From Shinisaurus crocodilurus (lineage: Eukaryota > Chordata > Lepidosauria > Squamata > Shinisauridae), in NCBI GenBank assembly GCA_021292165.1, contig CM037880.1, positions 142,760,599-142,824,598 of the forward strand: DNA of 64,000 nucleotides, read 5' to 3'. The stretch's first letter is position 1. Each line of letters begins with the position of its first letter. Position numbers and translations under genes: made by a program. This document shows, in pieces, positions 34,511 to 47,283 of this stretch. Below the pieces are notes generated by a model that was not told the DNA's origin, ran no database searches, and was given only the letters and a program-made list of their open reading frames with translations.

Positions 34511-36726
34511 GGCCATTGGCTATAAACAATAAAATTCTGAGTTGAGTAATCAAAGCAGAGAGAGGGAGATAAGATGGGTTCTGCTGCGAAGGACACTGGG
34601 ATACCAGCTGGAAGACTGAGGTGGAAGGAGGGGAACAACAAGCCACGGCAAGCCCATCTGTCAGGTACACTGTGGGTTGTTCTGTGAACAACCCGCACTG
34701 CGTTGCTTATTTGTAGGGTGGCTTAGCATGACGTGTGAACCCTCCCATTGTGTTACATTGGGCTATAATTCAGAATCCATGTGTAATTCAGCGTTTTTGA
34801 TGTAAAGGCAATGGATAGTTTCTCAAGAGCTACAAAGCTTCAGGATGGGGAACTCAACAACACATTCAAGACAAATACATATGCTAAATGAAGAGATGAG
34901 TCAATCATCTGTCAACTTGCTTCTAAACAGAAAATGAAGCATGCTGTCTAATGATAATTAAATGCAGGGGATAAGTGTTGAAAAAGAGCATCCATGATAA
35001 CCATCTCAAATTACAGCATTCAGACAGTGTGCATTCCATTTAAGCTAGGGAGTCAGTATGCATACAAGTGAGAAGCCTACAGGCATCAGTTTGTTTTTCT
35101 GAGTGAACTCTGGGTGAGCCATTACTCAGGGTCCCTCTACCTCCCACAACCACCAAGTGTACTTCAGGAGTTTATGTTGGAGAACCTTGGGAGCTCTCTG
35201 CCAGACCTTCCTTGCTGGTTCCACCTTTTCCAAAACTTAAATCTGTAAGGCACGACAACAGCTTCATCTTTAAGACTCATGCAATTAGGAATAGCCAGTG
35301 CCACTAGGGAGCCTGGTAACTAGAGTTTCCAATGCCTCCTTGCTCAGTTAATTGAATCTGGGTGCACTGGAAACTACAGTTCTCGTGTGAAAGTGGACTT
35401 TGCGTGAGCATCCAAGCCATGATTTTAAAAAAAGCAACAGTATTCTGCAAATACTGCATTATCAGAAAATATTTGATATTTGAAAACCCAGAATGCAGGC
35501 TTGTGCAATCATAGCCTCCATAAGAAAAAGACTGACTCAGCATACATAATACTGAATACACTATGCATTTAATCTCTGCGGGGGTGAAACCTTGATAGTG
35601 TTGTATTAATAAAGCCCACATTTTTTGCTACACAAAGAGTATTTTTTAAGAAAGATCAGTGAGACTGCAATCTGGTAGCTAGGCAGGAAGATATTGGTTC
35701 TGTTTACATCCCCTCCCCCATTCCCATTTTTTCTCTTTCCTTGATACACTCAGGCACAAACTATGTGTGAATGTAACAAACATGTGCCTGCAAACATGGG
35801 TCTGCCCAATTCATGTGTAAAGCAGGGGATACAGTTTAAAGACTGAGGGGGATGAGTGGTACTAAACCTTACCAACTTACTCTGTTACTCTTTCCCCAGC
35901 TAAGCTCACTCCTGGAATCTTGGCCCAGCTAGGATAAAGTACCCAGAGGAAGAGACTGCAGACACTAACGAGCTGTTTGGCAGGAGGACAGTGGGTGAGG
36001 AGACTAAATTCAACCCACTCCTCCTCTACTTCCCAAACTGCTGATCAGCATGAACATTGCATTTTAAAAGATGGATTTCATGTACAGCCCCAGCAGCTGA
36101 ATCAGAAGGAGAAACTACATATAGCCATTTACATAAACTGGATTGAAGCAACTGCTTTTTGCTATATGGACAGGATGAACAATGGTTTTCCTTCTAACAT
36201 CCTTTTAAATATCTGAAAACTGTCAATGCATTTTCCAGCTGTACTGTGAAGTGTGCCTCCACACTAAAGGCATTGGTTAATATTTGGTTGTACTCATTGT
36301 ATTGCATAGCATCTGGATAAGCTGGATTGCCTCATTTTAATTCTGGCACACATTAGGTATGCATCTGAAAACTATATTCTCCTGGAGAGAGAGATATGTC
36401 TTCTTTTCTTATGTTGTAAAGTGTCATAGATAAATAGAAGGTTTTGTATAAATAATAAGCAAATGACAGTTCACATCTGTTTCTAAAGTGTATACAGCAC
36501 AGTCCTCATCTTTATGGTTGCCAAAGTCCTTTTGAGAGAAGTGTCTTAACATGCACAATGGGGTAAAGTATAGTGGAATAGCACCCTAACTGGTCACTCA
36601 CTCTCTTTTGTTTCACCAAGTGTTTACAATCTGAATATTCTCAGAGATAATTAACATTAAAGATAACTTTCTTTTAATAAATTACATATTTGGGAAAGGG
36701 GACATGTACTTGCAATTACTACTTAC
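34511..36726. other. ATP9B intron, mostly unassigned
   Basis: No exon is seen between the LINE and exon C. Around 34640-34760 is a fragment like 32036-32491. Other parts show no recognised repeat ends. Confidence 0.45.
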
Positions 36727-36807
36727 CCGTGTAAAGGTACCTTCAAAGCTGTGAATATCCATTTGTGGCTTCTGAGCATAAACATATGCGTTGATTGAAA
36801 ATAGATC
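36727..36807 (-). CDS. ATP9B exon C (partial CDS)
   Basis: An 81-nt exon (27 codons) with acceptor ...attccag and donor gtaagt. It starts and ends on codon boundaries and encodes [20 protein letters not shown] then FEGTFTR. Joined to exon B (ending ...LPALG) and exon D (beginning EDSDP) it gives continuous class-2 P4-ATPase text. The [14 protein letters not shown] wording is, to my memory, that of ATP9B, whereas ATP9A reads differently here. It is intact. Confidence 0.92.
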
Positions 36808-36900
36808 CTGGAATATATAATTTTGAAATATCTATGTAGTTTAATGATACCAAAATATTAAAGAATAAGGATACGGTTCTTTCCTATAGTTGCCCTATAT

Positions 36901-37025
36901 CTATTTGTGGCACTCCAGATGTTTCAGCTACAACTCACATGATCCCTAGCCACCATAGCCAATGGTGAGGGATCATGAGAGTTGTAGGTCAAAACATCTG
37001 GAGGGCCACAATTTGCCCACCCCTG
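36901..37025. mobile_element. hAT-type MITE
   Basis: The 125-bp element ends ttgcccacccctg; its left end is degenerate (ctatttgtggcactccagat) but complementary to the right arm in the internal part. Flanks ccctatat (36893-36900) and tcctatat (37026-37033) agree at seven of eight bases. It shares ccctagccaccatagccaat with 41834-41966. Confidence 0.75.
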
Positions 37026-37033
37026 TCCTATAT

Positions 37034-40000
37034 GGAGTCTTGTATCTCTCCCTCCCTCCCTTCATCTCAGTGTGCAAGTGTAGAAGCAGCATACCATGAC
37101 ATTATAGAGAATGGAAAGTGTCTGTGCACCTCCCATATCCCATCCAAACCTTTTTCTCTGTGCACTAGAAGTTACTAGAGATTATGCAAAAGGAGTGATC
37201 ATGTGCTGAGTATTTTTCTTTGTGCTAACATCAAGAATTTTACTTATATGACCAGTTTAGGTAAAGATATTTACAAAGAAGTTGTCAGCAGCATTCACAT
37301 CTAGAACATCGATCCCTATCAAACTTTTACATTTTTACTTTCACAGAAGCATGGATTTTAATTCTGATCAAGCATGAGTGACATGAAGACTGATAATGCA
37401 TAAATGACATCAAAACATAAGCGACAACCTGAAGATGCTCACTGATGCAAAGACTAGCCCAGTTTAATTTTCTGAATTAAGTACAAGATATATGCAAACC
37501 ACATCAAGTATGATTTTTGTTCCTTCTTCAAAATACTTGCTAGCAAGTGCTAGATCCATTCCTGGCCAATATTTTGAGGTGAAAACTAGCAATTTATACA
37601 GGCATGTGCCTTTAATACCTACCCTAGTGCAATATGAAAGAAAAATAATAATACATGTGTACCCAAATACAAATTTATGAGATGCAACTTGGGAGTTCGC
37701 CAGTTCACCATAGTTTCTTACTTTCTCTGAAGTTGTCTATGGAACTTTACCTAGTTGACTTAGATACAGTGGTCTCTCACCATCACTTCTGTGGTTATTT
37801 AGTTAAATTTACAGCCTCAATATCACCAAGGGCTCTTGGCATTTCTACACTGGGAAGTGCATCTCAAGATCTTCCTTCAGTTTGTTGAACTTTATATAGT
37901 GTAAGATGAAGTATAAGATGTATACTTAACAAGTATAAGATGAAACCTTATACGTTCATCTTATACTTGTTTGTGGAAGATGTTGAGTATTTTTTTTTAC
38001 ACCAGGATATTTTATACTTGATAGTTTGTTATTGAATATTTTGCTTTCAGAGTTTAGTTAACTCAGAAGCAGTGGTTCTATTCAATGTTCTCCTCACCTC
38101 ATGAACAATACAGAAGGCTGACTCCCGAAGTGGTTACATGCCCACCAAGTAAATGGCCACCTGCATTTACCCATTATAATCACTCCAATCCAGCAAGTAG
38201 TAATATGCACATGGAAGTAGATTTCAATACACTAGATCCCCTCTGCATGTGAAGGGTCATCAGGAACTAGAAGTTCAGTAGGAGAACTGATCTAAAGATC
38301 TACAATTTTGTTTGTGGAGCCTCTCTCCCCTTTTGTAGATGGGATGTGTCAACTGCAGACAATTCCTGCCTCCCCCATGGATCATCTATCTACGGTATTC
38401 AGTATAGCAAGCTATGCCCAGGGCATGTGTGTGATTATCTGAAAAGTATCAGCAATAGAAACCAAGAACTGGTTAACACACATATCTTCTATCAGGCACA
38501 ACTGTCAGGATAAAGGTAATAACGACAGCTATATATACACAGTTTATAGTATAGAGTATATACAGTTCTATATATACAATTTTAAGCAAAGCAGACAAAA
38601 GTATCTAATATAATCAGCAAGCAGTTTTAATTTCCGTTTAGTTTTAAAAGAATGCAACTCTAACCATATCTTCTACATCACATTCTGCTGAATTATTTAA
38701 GCATGCTCATCCAACTATTTTATTCATATTTTAAGAGTGCAAATCAGATTTCAACATCTTCCATTACAAATTATCTGTTTTTATGCTAAATCATCAACCG
38801 TTTATTGTAAGCTTTCACACAAACTTCCTTTCAGTGCATTCTTGTTCTTCTAAGTTAGTTTTCATCAGCCTCTTGAGAAATAATTCATATGAAACTAATA
38901 CACATGTGGTGTCCTATATCTTCATCATTCACTTCTTCTCAATCTGTTATCACCTACAATTTAGATAATCCAGGCTATTATGTGCTTTATTGTGCTCAGA
39001 AAAATAAGAGTCTCAGTACAGCAGAAAACTAATACCACACACATACTTGTAATACAATAAAAACTATTAATGAAGTGAACCAAGCACGAAAATTTTCTTC
39101 CTTTACAGACTCCCATGCCGTACAGAAATTGTTCAGTTGTGAGCAAACTGGATCACTTTTAAAATTGCTCTGTCCTCTGAAAAAGCATAGCCACTACATA
39201 AAAAAAATGTCTCAAAAGCAAAGAAAGAGCAGTTTATATAATGTATGCATGCGTGCATGCGTGCGTGTGTGTGTGTGTGTGTGTGTGGAATCAAATATAC
39301 CAAACACCTTCATAACAAACTTCAAAATTATTGCAAATTATATTTAAAGTAATCAAATGAGTGAACAATTGCCTTATATTGATTCTATACCTTTGTCACA
39401 ATGCCATTTATCTTTAAACTATGATCAGAACTAAAATGTTTATAATTTTGTTGCGTGTCATGCACTGCCATCTATATTTGTATGTAAAAGGAAGTTAAAC
39501 ATTTGAATTTTCAATTGTAGGTTAAAAGTATGGGGAGCTGACAATACCTATTAGAAAAATGTATGATTTTTAAAAAATATACAGAGATTGTTTAGCTGAG
39601 CATCTCCCTTTTACTTAAATGCAAGAATTTTAAAAGGATGCATCTAACTATTTGCATAAGTCACGAAACAACAAAATGATGGTATAATAATGACAATGTT
39701 TTCCCCTACAGTTCACAATAATAATTTAGAAATCACTCTGGCGTTATCAATAACGTAGAAAAACCTCCTCTATTAGGTCAAGGGCAAAATTTGTTCACCT
39801 TACTTAAAGATCATTAAAATACATCCTTAATCATAACATGCAGTTCATTACAAATAAAATTGCCTTTGGTTCAATAAAACTAATTAAATGTAAATGGTAT
39901 TGTTTACTGCTCTATGGATCTTTTGATATAAATCAGCAAGTCACCATTTATTGAAAATTACAGTGACCTCATTGCTGCTAATAAATTTACTTGATCACTT

Positions 40001-41684
40001 AAGCCAGAGAAGACTATCCCAGAATATGCATAGTGCAGGAAGACACTATCCCACATATGACTATGAAACCAAGAAACCTAACCTGGGTGTTACAGTTCTT
40101 ACAGCTCAGTCATCATTAAATGACTTGTTGAAATTTTAATTCTCTGATCACATTAAGTGGTTTGGGAAGACAACAAAATCTGTACTGATCATCTTTGGTG
40201 GTGTCATCTGTTCTTTAAGAAAGCTCTAAAGGTTTGCCGGTTTATTTATTCTGGGTGTCACTGTGGATAAGGTTACAGTCCTACATTGATGATGGAACTG
40301 ACAGCCCATGACAACACAAGATACAATCCTTTACATCAGATAACTACAGAAATCAAAATGAGTGATAGTTATGGACAGTGTATGTTAACTACATGACCAA
40401 ACTGCTTAGTCTGCATCTACGCAAATCGCATTTTCTTTTCTTTAAAACACTACTTTATGTATTAAGAGGAATGTACTTTTTCCAGGCTTTAGGATCCAAG
40501 GCTGGATGCCCCTTTAGCTCCATCCTTTTCTGCTTGAGTCATGACTTTTTAGCACTATGACTTCCACTTTGTTCAAATCATATTTTTTTAAGCAAAAGAA
40601 GACTTTTACTCAATTTATCTCCACTATAATTTACTAGTAAGCTTCTCATATGTAGATCTAGATGTCAGAGTTAAATCCTGGCTAGTGGCATTAAAAATAT
40701 AACTGAGCCTTGCTTCAAATTAAATTCTGCTGCCAACACTGTGGGTTAAAGACTGCATGGAAGCCATGTTCTCTAAGTTGGAAAACCTTCTTACTGACCC
40801 CAGTTGTATGTTGACTTCTCAGGGAAGAGGGAAAAGCACTCTATTCATGCTCAGAATCATGAGTCAGCATTTGGAATTAGTCTGCCAACTGCCAAGCTAG
40901 GTTACTGGAATTGTTGGGGCACCGGAGTAATAAAGATTAATCTGGTCAGCCAAGTTGTAGACAGGGCACATGTATGCCAAAAGCTCTCTCTGACTTATGT
41001 GCCCTTGCTTGCCATTTCAGAGGGTGGAGCAAAAAGACTGTAGCCTTCAACTGCATCTCTCTCTCATATATCACTCTTGTCTTCTATGTAGAGGATACCT
41101 AGGCGACAAAAACCAACTACTTCACCCCCCAAAATGGTATAATGATAAACCATTGAGTTATGGCATTTAAACTGCAAATCCTAATCTCTTTTAGCAATCT
41201 GGAGTTATTTTTAACTATCAATCATACTTTAAAGCATTCATTTAAAAATGTCTCAACATTCGAACCTGAAATGATTAATTCATCTTTACAGCATTACACA
41301 TTTCTCTAAAACCAAATATTTTATTTTCTGCATCTTGCAAATGAAACTGGTGGCAGACTTCTGAATGTGTTAAGATCAGATCTTGTATGGGCAAAGCGAT
41401 ACTGACTGCAGTGATAAAAATTGCAAGAAGAGGGATAAGCATGAAGCATCTCTTCAGTCATTTTAGCAGCAGCCCAGCAGGTGGCATTCAAGAATTACTG
41501 TAAAACAGAAAGCAGCCCATCCTAAATACGTGCAATTCATTTGCTTGTTACATACTAAACAGGGAAGCCTGCAAATGATAACAATTTGTGGAAGGGATTA
41601 TAGATTATTAAATATAAATGTCTCATACAAACTTTTGTGATAACCATAACTTGCAAGGTTTGTGTAGCATTCAATATAATGGGG
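37034..41684. other. ATP9B intron, mostly unassigned
   Basis: No exon or long open frame with a domain is seen. It holds a short perfect hairpin at 37928-37971 and a (GT)n run at 39264-39287. Sequence is AT-rich and otherwise not recognised. Confidence 0.45.
37928..37971. repeat. Short perfect hairpin
   Basis: Two perfect 17-nt arms (aacaagtataagatgaa and its complement) flank a 10-nt loop. The surrounding text repeats 'gtataagatg' several times from 37906, so the hairpin sits in a local cluster of this motif. Confidence 0.85.
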
Positions 41685-41775
41685 TTATATTGGGATATAA
41701 TATATCCCAATATAATATATATATTATATATATTATAATATATATATTATATTATATATATATATATATTGGGAT
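41685..41775. repeat. AT-rich palindrome cluster
   Basis: A perfect palindrome with 15-nt arms (ttatattgggatata and its complement) at 41685-41715 is followed by long (AT)n and (TATA)n units and a further ttgggat copy. This is probably repeat-expansion sequence. Confidence 0.8.
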
Positions 41776-41833
41776 TTTTTAATCCTAATTTCAAAGAAAC
41801 TTGACTCAGCTAATTAAGTTATTTACCTTATGG

Positions 41834-41966
41834 CAGGTGTGGGGAATGTGTGGAGATATTGTTGGACTGCAACTTCCATCAGCCCCTAGCCAGTATAGCC
41901 AATGGTGAGGAATGATGGGAGCTGAAGTACAACAATATTTGGAGGGGCACATGTTCCCTAACCCTG
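41834..41966. mobile_element. hAT-type MITE
   Basis: The 133-bp element begins caggtgtggggaatgtgtgg and ends gttccctaaccctg. A perfect 8-bp duplication, ccttatgg, flanks it at 41826-41833 and 41967-41974. It is palindromic in its inner part. Confidence 0.9.
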
Positions 41967-41974
41967 CCTTATGG

Positions 41975-43169
41975 GATGCTGTTCAAAAGATAGTGCAGGA
42001 CAGTGCAGGTTATCTCTGCCACAGTCACAATTTATTATGCAAAATAAAGACCAAAAAAACAGTGCTACAGAACCCATGATTTCTAGCAATGTGCAGGTCT
42101 CTCTACCATTACTCCATTCTCCCACACCGACTCCCTTCTAAGAGTCAGTTCATATATCTTGATGATGCCCAGGCAAATTACCTTGGGGTGCACATGTCTG
42201 ATGTTGTTTTGCAGGCAGGCTGTTCTCACACAAAACTGAGTGTTATATATACAGACCCTGCCAAATGGGTGCTGTAAACATGGCTCCCACAGCAGCAGCT
42301 CAAGAAACTACTGTTGTTTAAGTCTAACATCTTTTGGGGAGTGCAAAATTAGTTAAATGGTCCTTTGGATTCAAGTCATTGTATAGATTTCATTCCATAT
42401 TGTAGCCAGTAGCCACCCATATTTTTAAACTGATTAATTTCACATTCAGAGACTCAATTACTAAACAGTAGGAATGTTAAACAAGTAGTGAGCCTCATTA
42501 CAGCTATAAATTACTGCTTTTATTGCAGGAAAAGCCAATACATTTCTGAAGTTTAAGTGGCGATATTATTTCAAAATCCATGAAAAATAAGAATTCTTAA
42601 AATAGCAAATGCATTATACTTTACAAAATATCATGGAGTACTCAAACTATACTCTTAGTACAATGCTCAGTGGAGCTTACTTCCTAGTAACTGTGGGAGT
42701 AGGATTTCAGTCTTCAAGCTAAACTGCTTATGCATACAGGTGGATGGGGCAAACCATAGCTGATCTTTTATGAAGGCACATCTGGATGAATACAGCCATC
42801 AGGCCAGAGAAGGTAAATAAGAATGCTTTAAGTAGTTTTCTAAAGCCATATCTAATTGGAATTAGTTACTTAAATTCCTTTTCCATTCTCTCTTTCATTT
42901 GGAAAATGTTCCATCATTATGTTCAATATTTTGTATTCCAGGACCAACACCACAAACCAAAGAGCTTTCCCAGGTACACCCAAGGGCTTGAACATGTCTA
43001 GTGAATTTTAGGTTTTTTCTTTGAAAAGCAATCTTATCCATTGCACCTCAAAAACTGATTTTGAAACTTCCTCCGGTTTCAAAATTGGTTAGCCATGCTG
43101 CATGGGCCGGCTAAGCAATCCAAAGCCCCTTGGATATAAGCAAGAACTTGCAGTTTGGATCCTGGCCTG
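41975..43169. other. ATP9B intron, unassigned
   Basis: No exon is seen. A fragment near 42660-42710 resembles a dispersed repeat (tggagcttacttcctagtaa, as at 47365-47450 and 51480-51550), and the rest is not recognised. Confidence 0.45.
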
Positions 43170-43246
43170 CTTAAATTATTTATAACCCATTTGCCCTATG
43201 CATGAGGTGGCTTACACTCATAACTATGAACCACCACCATTTACTG

Positions 43247-43288
<42 letters not shown>

Positions 43289-43960
43289 TAAATAATAAAA
43301 GCTAGTTAAAAAAATCCAGGTCCATCAGCAATTAAATATCTATTCTATGCTTTCCTTTTGAAAGAGACCTTTTTGGTACACTATGTAAAAGTGTCTAATA
43401 CACTGATAATATGAAAACAATAATTGCTATGTTTCTTTAACCACCACTTAAAAAAATAACCCATTTATTTTTTGACATTTATATGCCCCCCACTAAGGAA
43501 AGTTCCCAGGGAAGCTTACAATAAAAGAGAACCAATACATCAAATGTAAAACCATAACATCTAAATGCAGCATAAAAACCAGCTGCAGATGACAAATATA
43601 ATAAAGCTCACAGCACCACTAAAAATATCACAGGATCTACAGATCATGAAAAAAAAAGTTAAGATTAAAAATTAAATGGCCTGGGGGGGAAATGATGCCC
43701 AAAAGACCAAAGCATAGGTACCAGGTGAGCCTCTCTGGGGAGGGCATTCCATAACCAGAGCACTACCACTGAAAAGACCACATGTCTCACCTAATTTGGC
43801 AGGGGCAACCAGAGAAGAACATCTGAAGATATCTTAGGGCTTGGGTAGTTATATGTGGGAAGAGGTGATCTTTTAAGAAACCTGGCCCTAAACTGATTAG
43901 GGTTTTAGGGTTAAAACCAGCACTTTGAACTGGGCCCAGCAACCCAGATGATCTTTTATA
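43170..43960 (-). mobile_element. L2-type LINE remnant, antisense, with CA repeat
   Basis: Antisense L2-like text runs through agcctctctggggagggcat (43728-43747), accagagcactaccactgaa and a decayed coding match near 43800-43960 ([10 protein letters not shown], as in the GLGPQYL block elsewhere). A (CA)n run lies at 43252-43286. No clean frame remains. Confidence 0.5.
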
Positions 43961-44065
43961 CATGATACAATTTTGTGATCTGGAATTAATGAACACAACT
44001 GCTCCAAAACACATAACTGAATAAGGTACAATGAAAGAAGTGAAACATATAGCTACAATGCTTAC

Positions 44066-44160
44066 CCCTAAAGCTGGCAATCTCTGTGTGCAACTAACAG
44101 CAACTTTTAGTTTCCAGTCTGTTTCACCATCTAGCTGATCAGTTCGGATAAAACATGAAC
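44066..44160 (-). CDS. ATP9B exon B with D-G-E-T motif (partial CDS)
   Basis: A 95-nt exon with acceptor ...attttaag and donor gtaagc. It completes the Gly codon begun in exon A and encodes [20 protein letters not shown] then [11 protein letters not shown]. The D-G-E-T motif is the actuator-domain signature whose Glu is needed for dephosphorylation in P-type ATPases of the P4 group. Exon ends on a codon boundary. No lesion is seen. This identifies the gene as a P4-ATPase even without the neighbouring exons. Confidence 0.95.
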
Positions 44161-47125
44161 CTTAAAATTGCAAAAGAAACAAAAACATGACAGATGTTTT
44201 AGATTCCATTAAAATGGAAACAGGCATAAAGCTATGGAAGTTTTGTTACTGAAAGGTTTTACACGAACACTTTAAATTCTAGTAGAGCACAGGGAGACAA
44301 ACAAGAATATTCCTACAGACAGGGTTCAAAAGCCAAATACATGTGTATGCAAAATTTTTTGTTTCGCTGTAACAGTTTGCCCCCAACTAAACTTCCAAAT
44401 GGCTTTTTAGACTTCACCAAGTTCACTTTTAGGGTCCCCCAAATTTTGGCTGGTAGCTAGCAAAATATTGTGGCTGCAACTGACCCTGCTCCTCCCGCAA
44501 CTTAACTAGGTTTTGACCGAAATGAGAAGTTTAGCTGCTTTGGAGCACTTCCGAAAATCAGCATTGACTGAAGAACTGAACCCCCACCTGACTCAGAAGA
44601 GTGGAGAACTTGGGCCTACAGTAGTGCTGGGCTTCACATTTCACTGGTTCCAGTACTGGTAAAGCTCAGCACAACTTCAGGAACACACCTCTTCTCTACT
44701 CTGAGGCTCAAGAGGAAGGCAAGTGCTTTCAGCTATAATCACAGTAGGTTTCAGAGAGCCTCTTACTTCCCAAGTCACTACTTTCAGAGCCCAGTGTGAC
44801 AGCAGGGATGAGCCTCCCTGTCTTTTTTCTCAGCTTAGGAGAGAGGCGGAGGCAATAGATCTGTTGCATCATAATCTAGCAGCCATCTTATCCTGGAACA
44901 TTACTGGCATAAGAGTGGAAAAAATGCTCACTGGCACACACACCCCGCCAAATCTTTTTCCTTTATATGACTTGAATCTTTTTACATTGCCAAGTAAATG
45001 CTTACCTGTAGCCTGTTTTAACTGTCAATGTGTCAGAAAGACTGAATTATGGGATGAAAGGATTGTTGGTAATGTTTTGGTTTGTTGTCCTCTTTCTTTG
45101 TGGTAGAACACAACACCCTTTTCTTTAGTCTCAATTAAAACTAAGGCTCCACAGCAGCACCAAGAGCCTAGGTTTAACCCTGTTCTTTGCTGAAGCAGAG
45201 CTTCCCTTTCCAGATGGACAAAGTTTAATTTGCTTGGCCCTGCCTTCAATGGAAGGGGTTAACCCTTTCCTACCTGCTCCACTCCCTTGTTGACTGAGGA
45301 AGACAAAATTAAAAATAGTATTTTGAGGAAAGTGATTGGTCAAATATCAATCAGTATGTTTTATTTAGATGCCTAACTCTGGATGAATTTGGGGTCACAA
45401 TCAAAGCATGTGGCCCCTGTTGTAAAAGAAATCTAGCTAAACCCAATTTTTTATTCATTAACACCTGCTCAGTGAGCTAACTGCCTGAAAGTATTCAGTT
45501 GAGACAGAAGGCTTCTGAAGTTATATATGACCCAAAGGTATAATCTTTACACAATATTGTCAGAATAACTTACAATTGGCTCAATATCTATACTGTACTT
45601 GCTCAATAACTACATTGTTCTATAAAGTATACAGGAAATAAACCTCAATTTGTAAACGCTTTTATAAATACTGTATTTCAAATATATATAAAAATATTTT
45701 TCAGTCTCAAAACAAACATTTGCTAAAAGATGGACTCAAGTAGGAAAAAAGTAATTAACGGCTTCTGGAAAATCCAAAACACACACAGTAAGCATTTTTC
45801 CAGACATAAGTTACTGAAACTGAAAACATTGTAAATAAGCATGACAACGTGAGAATGCCATGCTTCTACAGTACATTCTAATCAACAGTCTATTTTCTAT
45901 CATACTTTCCCTATACAAGACATTTCATGGTTCTCTTTACCCTTCCTGTCAATGGCTGCTCTCATCCATCAATTTCATTTAGAATTATACTATAGATCAA
46001 TGCGGTTCAAGACCAGTATGGCTCCTGTGAATGGTTGACTGCACATATATTCATTTAATAGAGCTCACACTATGACATGTATTGGCCAGCTGCATTTCCT
46101 CTCCACTTCAGCAGTTAATTTCATCAATAACTTATCTCATAGTCCGTTTTATCCAGAAAAAGAGACCGCTTTGTGCCAAGTCAGCTCTCAGTAGTGATCA
46201 CTACAGCAAAACCTAAACAATAAAATGCCCCCCACTAGCCAGGGATTTCGAAATAATTCTTTAGTACTATCAGCAAGACTTTTCAATGTACCAAGACATA
46301 CGAATTCTTACATTTGTATAATGAAGTTTAAAAAGCATAAAACTTAAATGGGCAACAAAGACCACATGAGAAATAATTCAGGACTAACTACAGTTATTTT
46401 GAATACTTAACTACCTGTAACTAAAGGGCTGGTTCCAGATTTAGTCATATTTAAAGTCCACCCATTGAAATCCATGAGACTTGTTAGTCATGACTACCTT
46501 AAGTCTCACTGAAACCTGAGATGTATTTCCACAGTTGTAGAAAAACCCCATTCCTTAAATTTAGAAAAGAGTTAAAAACAATTAAGTTTGAACTTTTGCT
46601 TATCACCATGTTTCTAATCTTTTTGTGTGTGTTTTTTTAAAAAAAGGATCACAGTTTCAGAGAAACCTCTCATTGCTGGCTCCCCTTTACAAATTCTAAC
46701 AGACCAAACTGGCTTTTGTCAAAACTGGCTTATATTTACAACAAACTGTGCACAGGTGAACCTGTCATAACTCTTCTTTCAAGCCCCTTTCCTTTCATTT
46801 GAACCAGAATTTGCTATAACCCAAGTCAGAATTGTTTCTACTGCCAAGGTTCAGCCCAAGAATATGTGAAGTAATAGATGGCCTCTGTGCATTAGTGAAG
46901 CATCATTTATCTATTTATTTTATTAGATTTGTATACCATCCAACTGGCAAATGCCCTCATGGCGGTTTACTTAAAAAATACTTTTTTAAAAATTCATCAA
47001 GTAATAATGAACCAATTTGCATAGTTCACATAAATTAGACATAAATGCCTGGCTACTTCTATTTTCTCTTAAGGTAGCCCTATCTTCTTCAGAAAATACA
47101 AAGAAGTATACAGGCCTGTGGCTCA
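44161..47125. other. ATP9B intron, mostly unassigned
   Basis: No exon or long domain-bearing frame is seen. Short L2-like antisense text occurs at 46900-46990 (tttgtataccatccaactgg then catggcggttta). The remainder is not recognised. Confidence 0.45.
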
Positions 47126-47283
47126 TGCTGGCTCAGCTTGTCTGAGTGTGGAAAGCTAAGCAGGGTCAGGCCTGGTTATTACTTGGATGGGAGACCGCTC
47201 CTCTAGTTTCCTGCATTGAGCAGGGGGTTGGACTTGATGGCCTTGTAGGCCCCTTCCAGCTCTATGATCTATGAATCTATAAG
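47126..47283 (+). repeat. 5S rRNA-derived SINE with CR1-type tail
   Basis: Same family as 28066-28222: box A (aagctaagcagggtcaggcc), box C (acttggatgggagacc) and CR1-like tail. It has gctc after the box C where the others have cctt or ccct. Confidence 0.9.
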
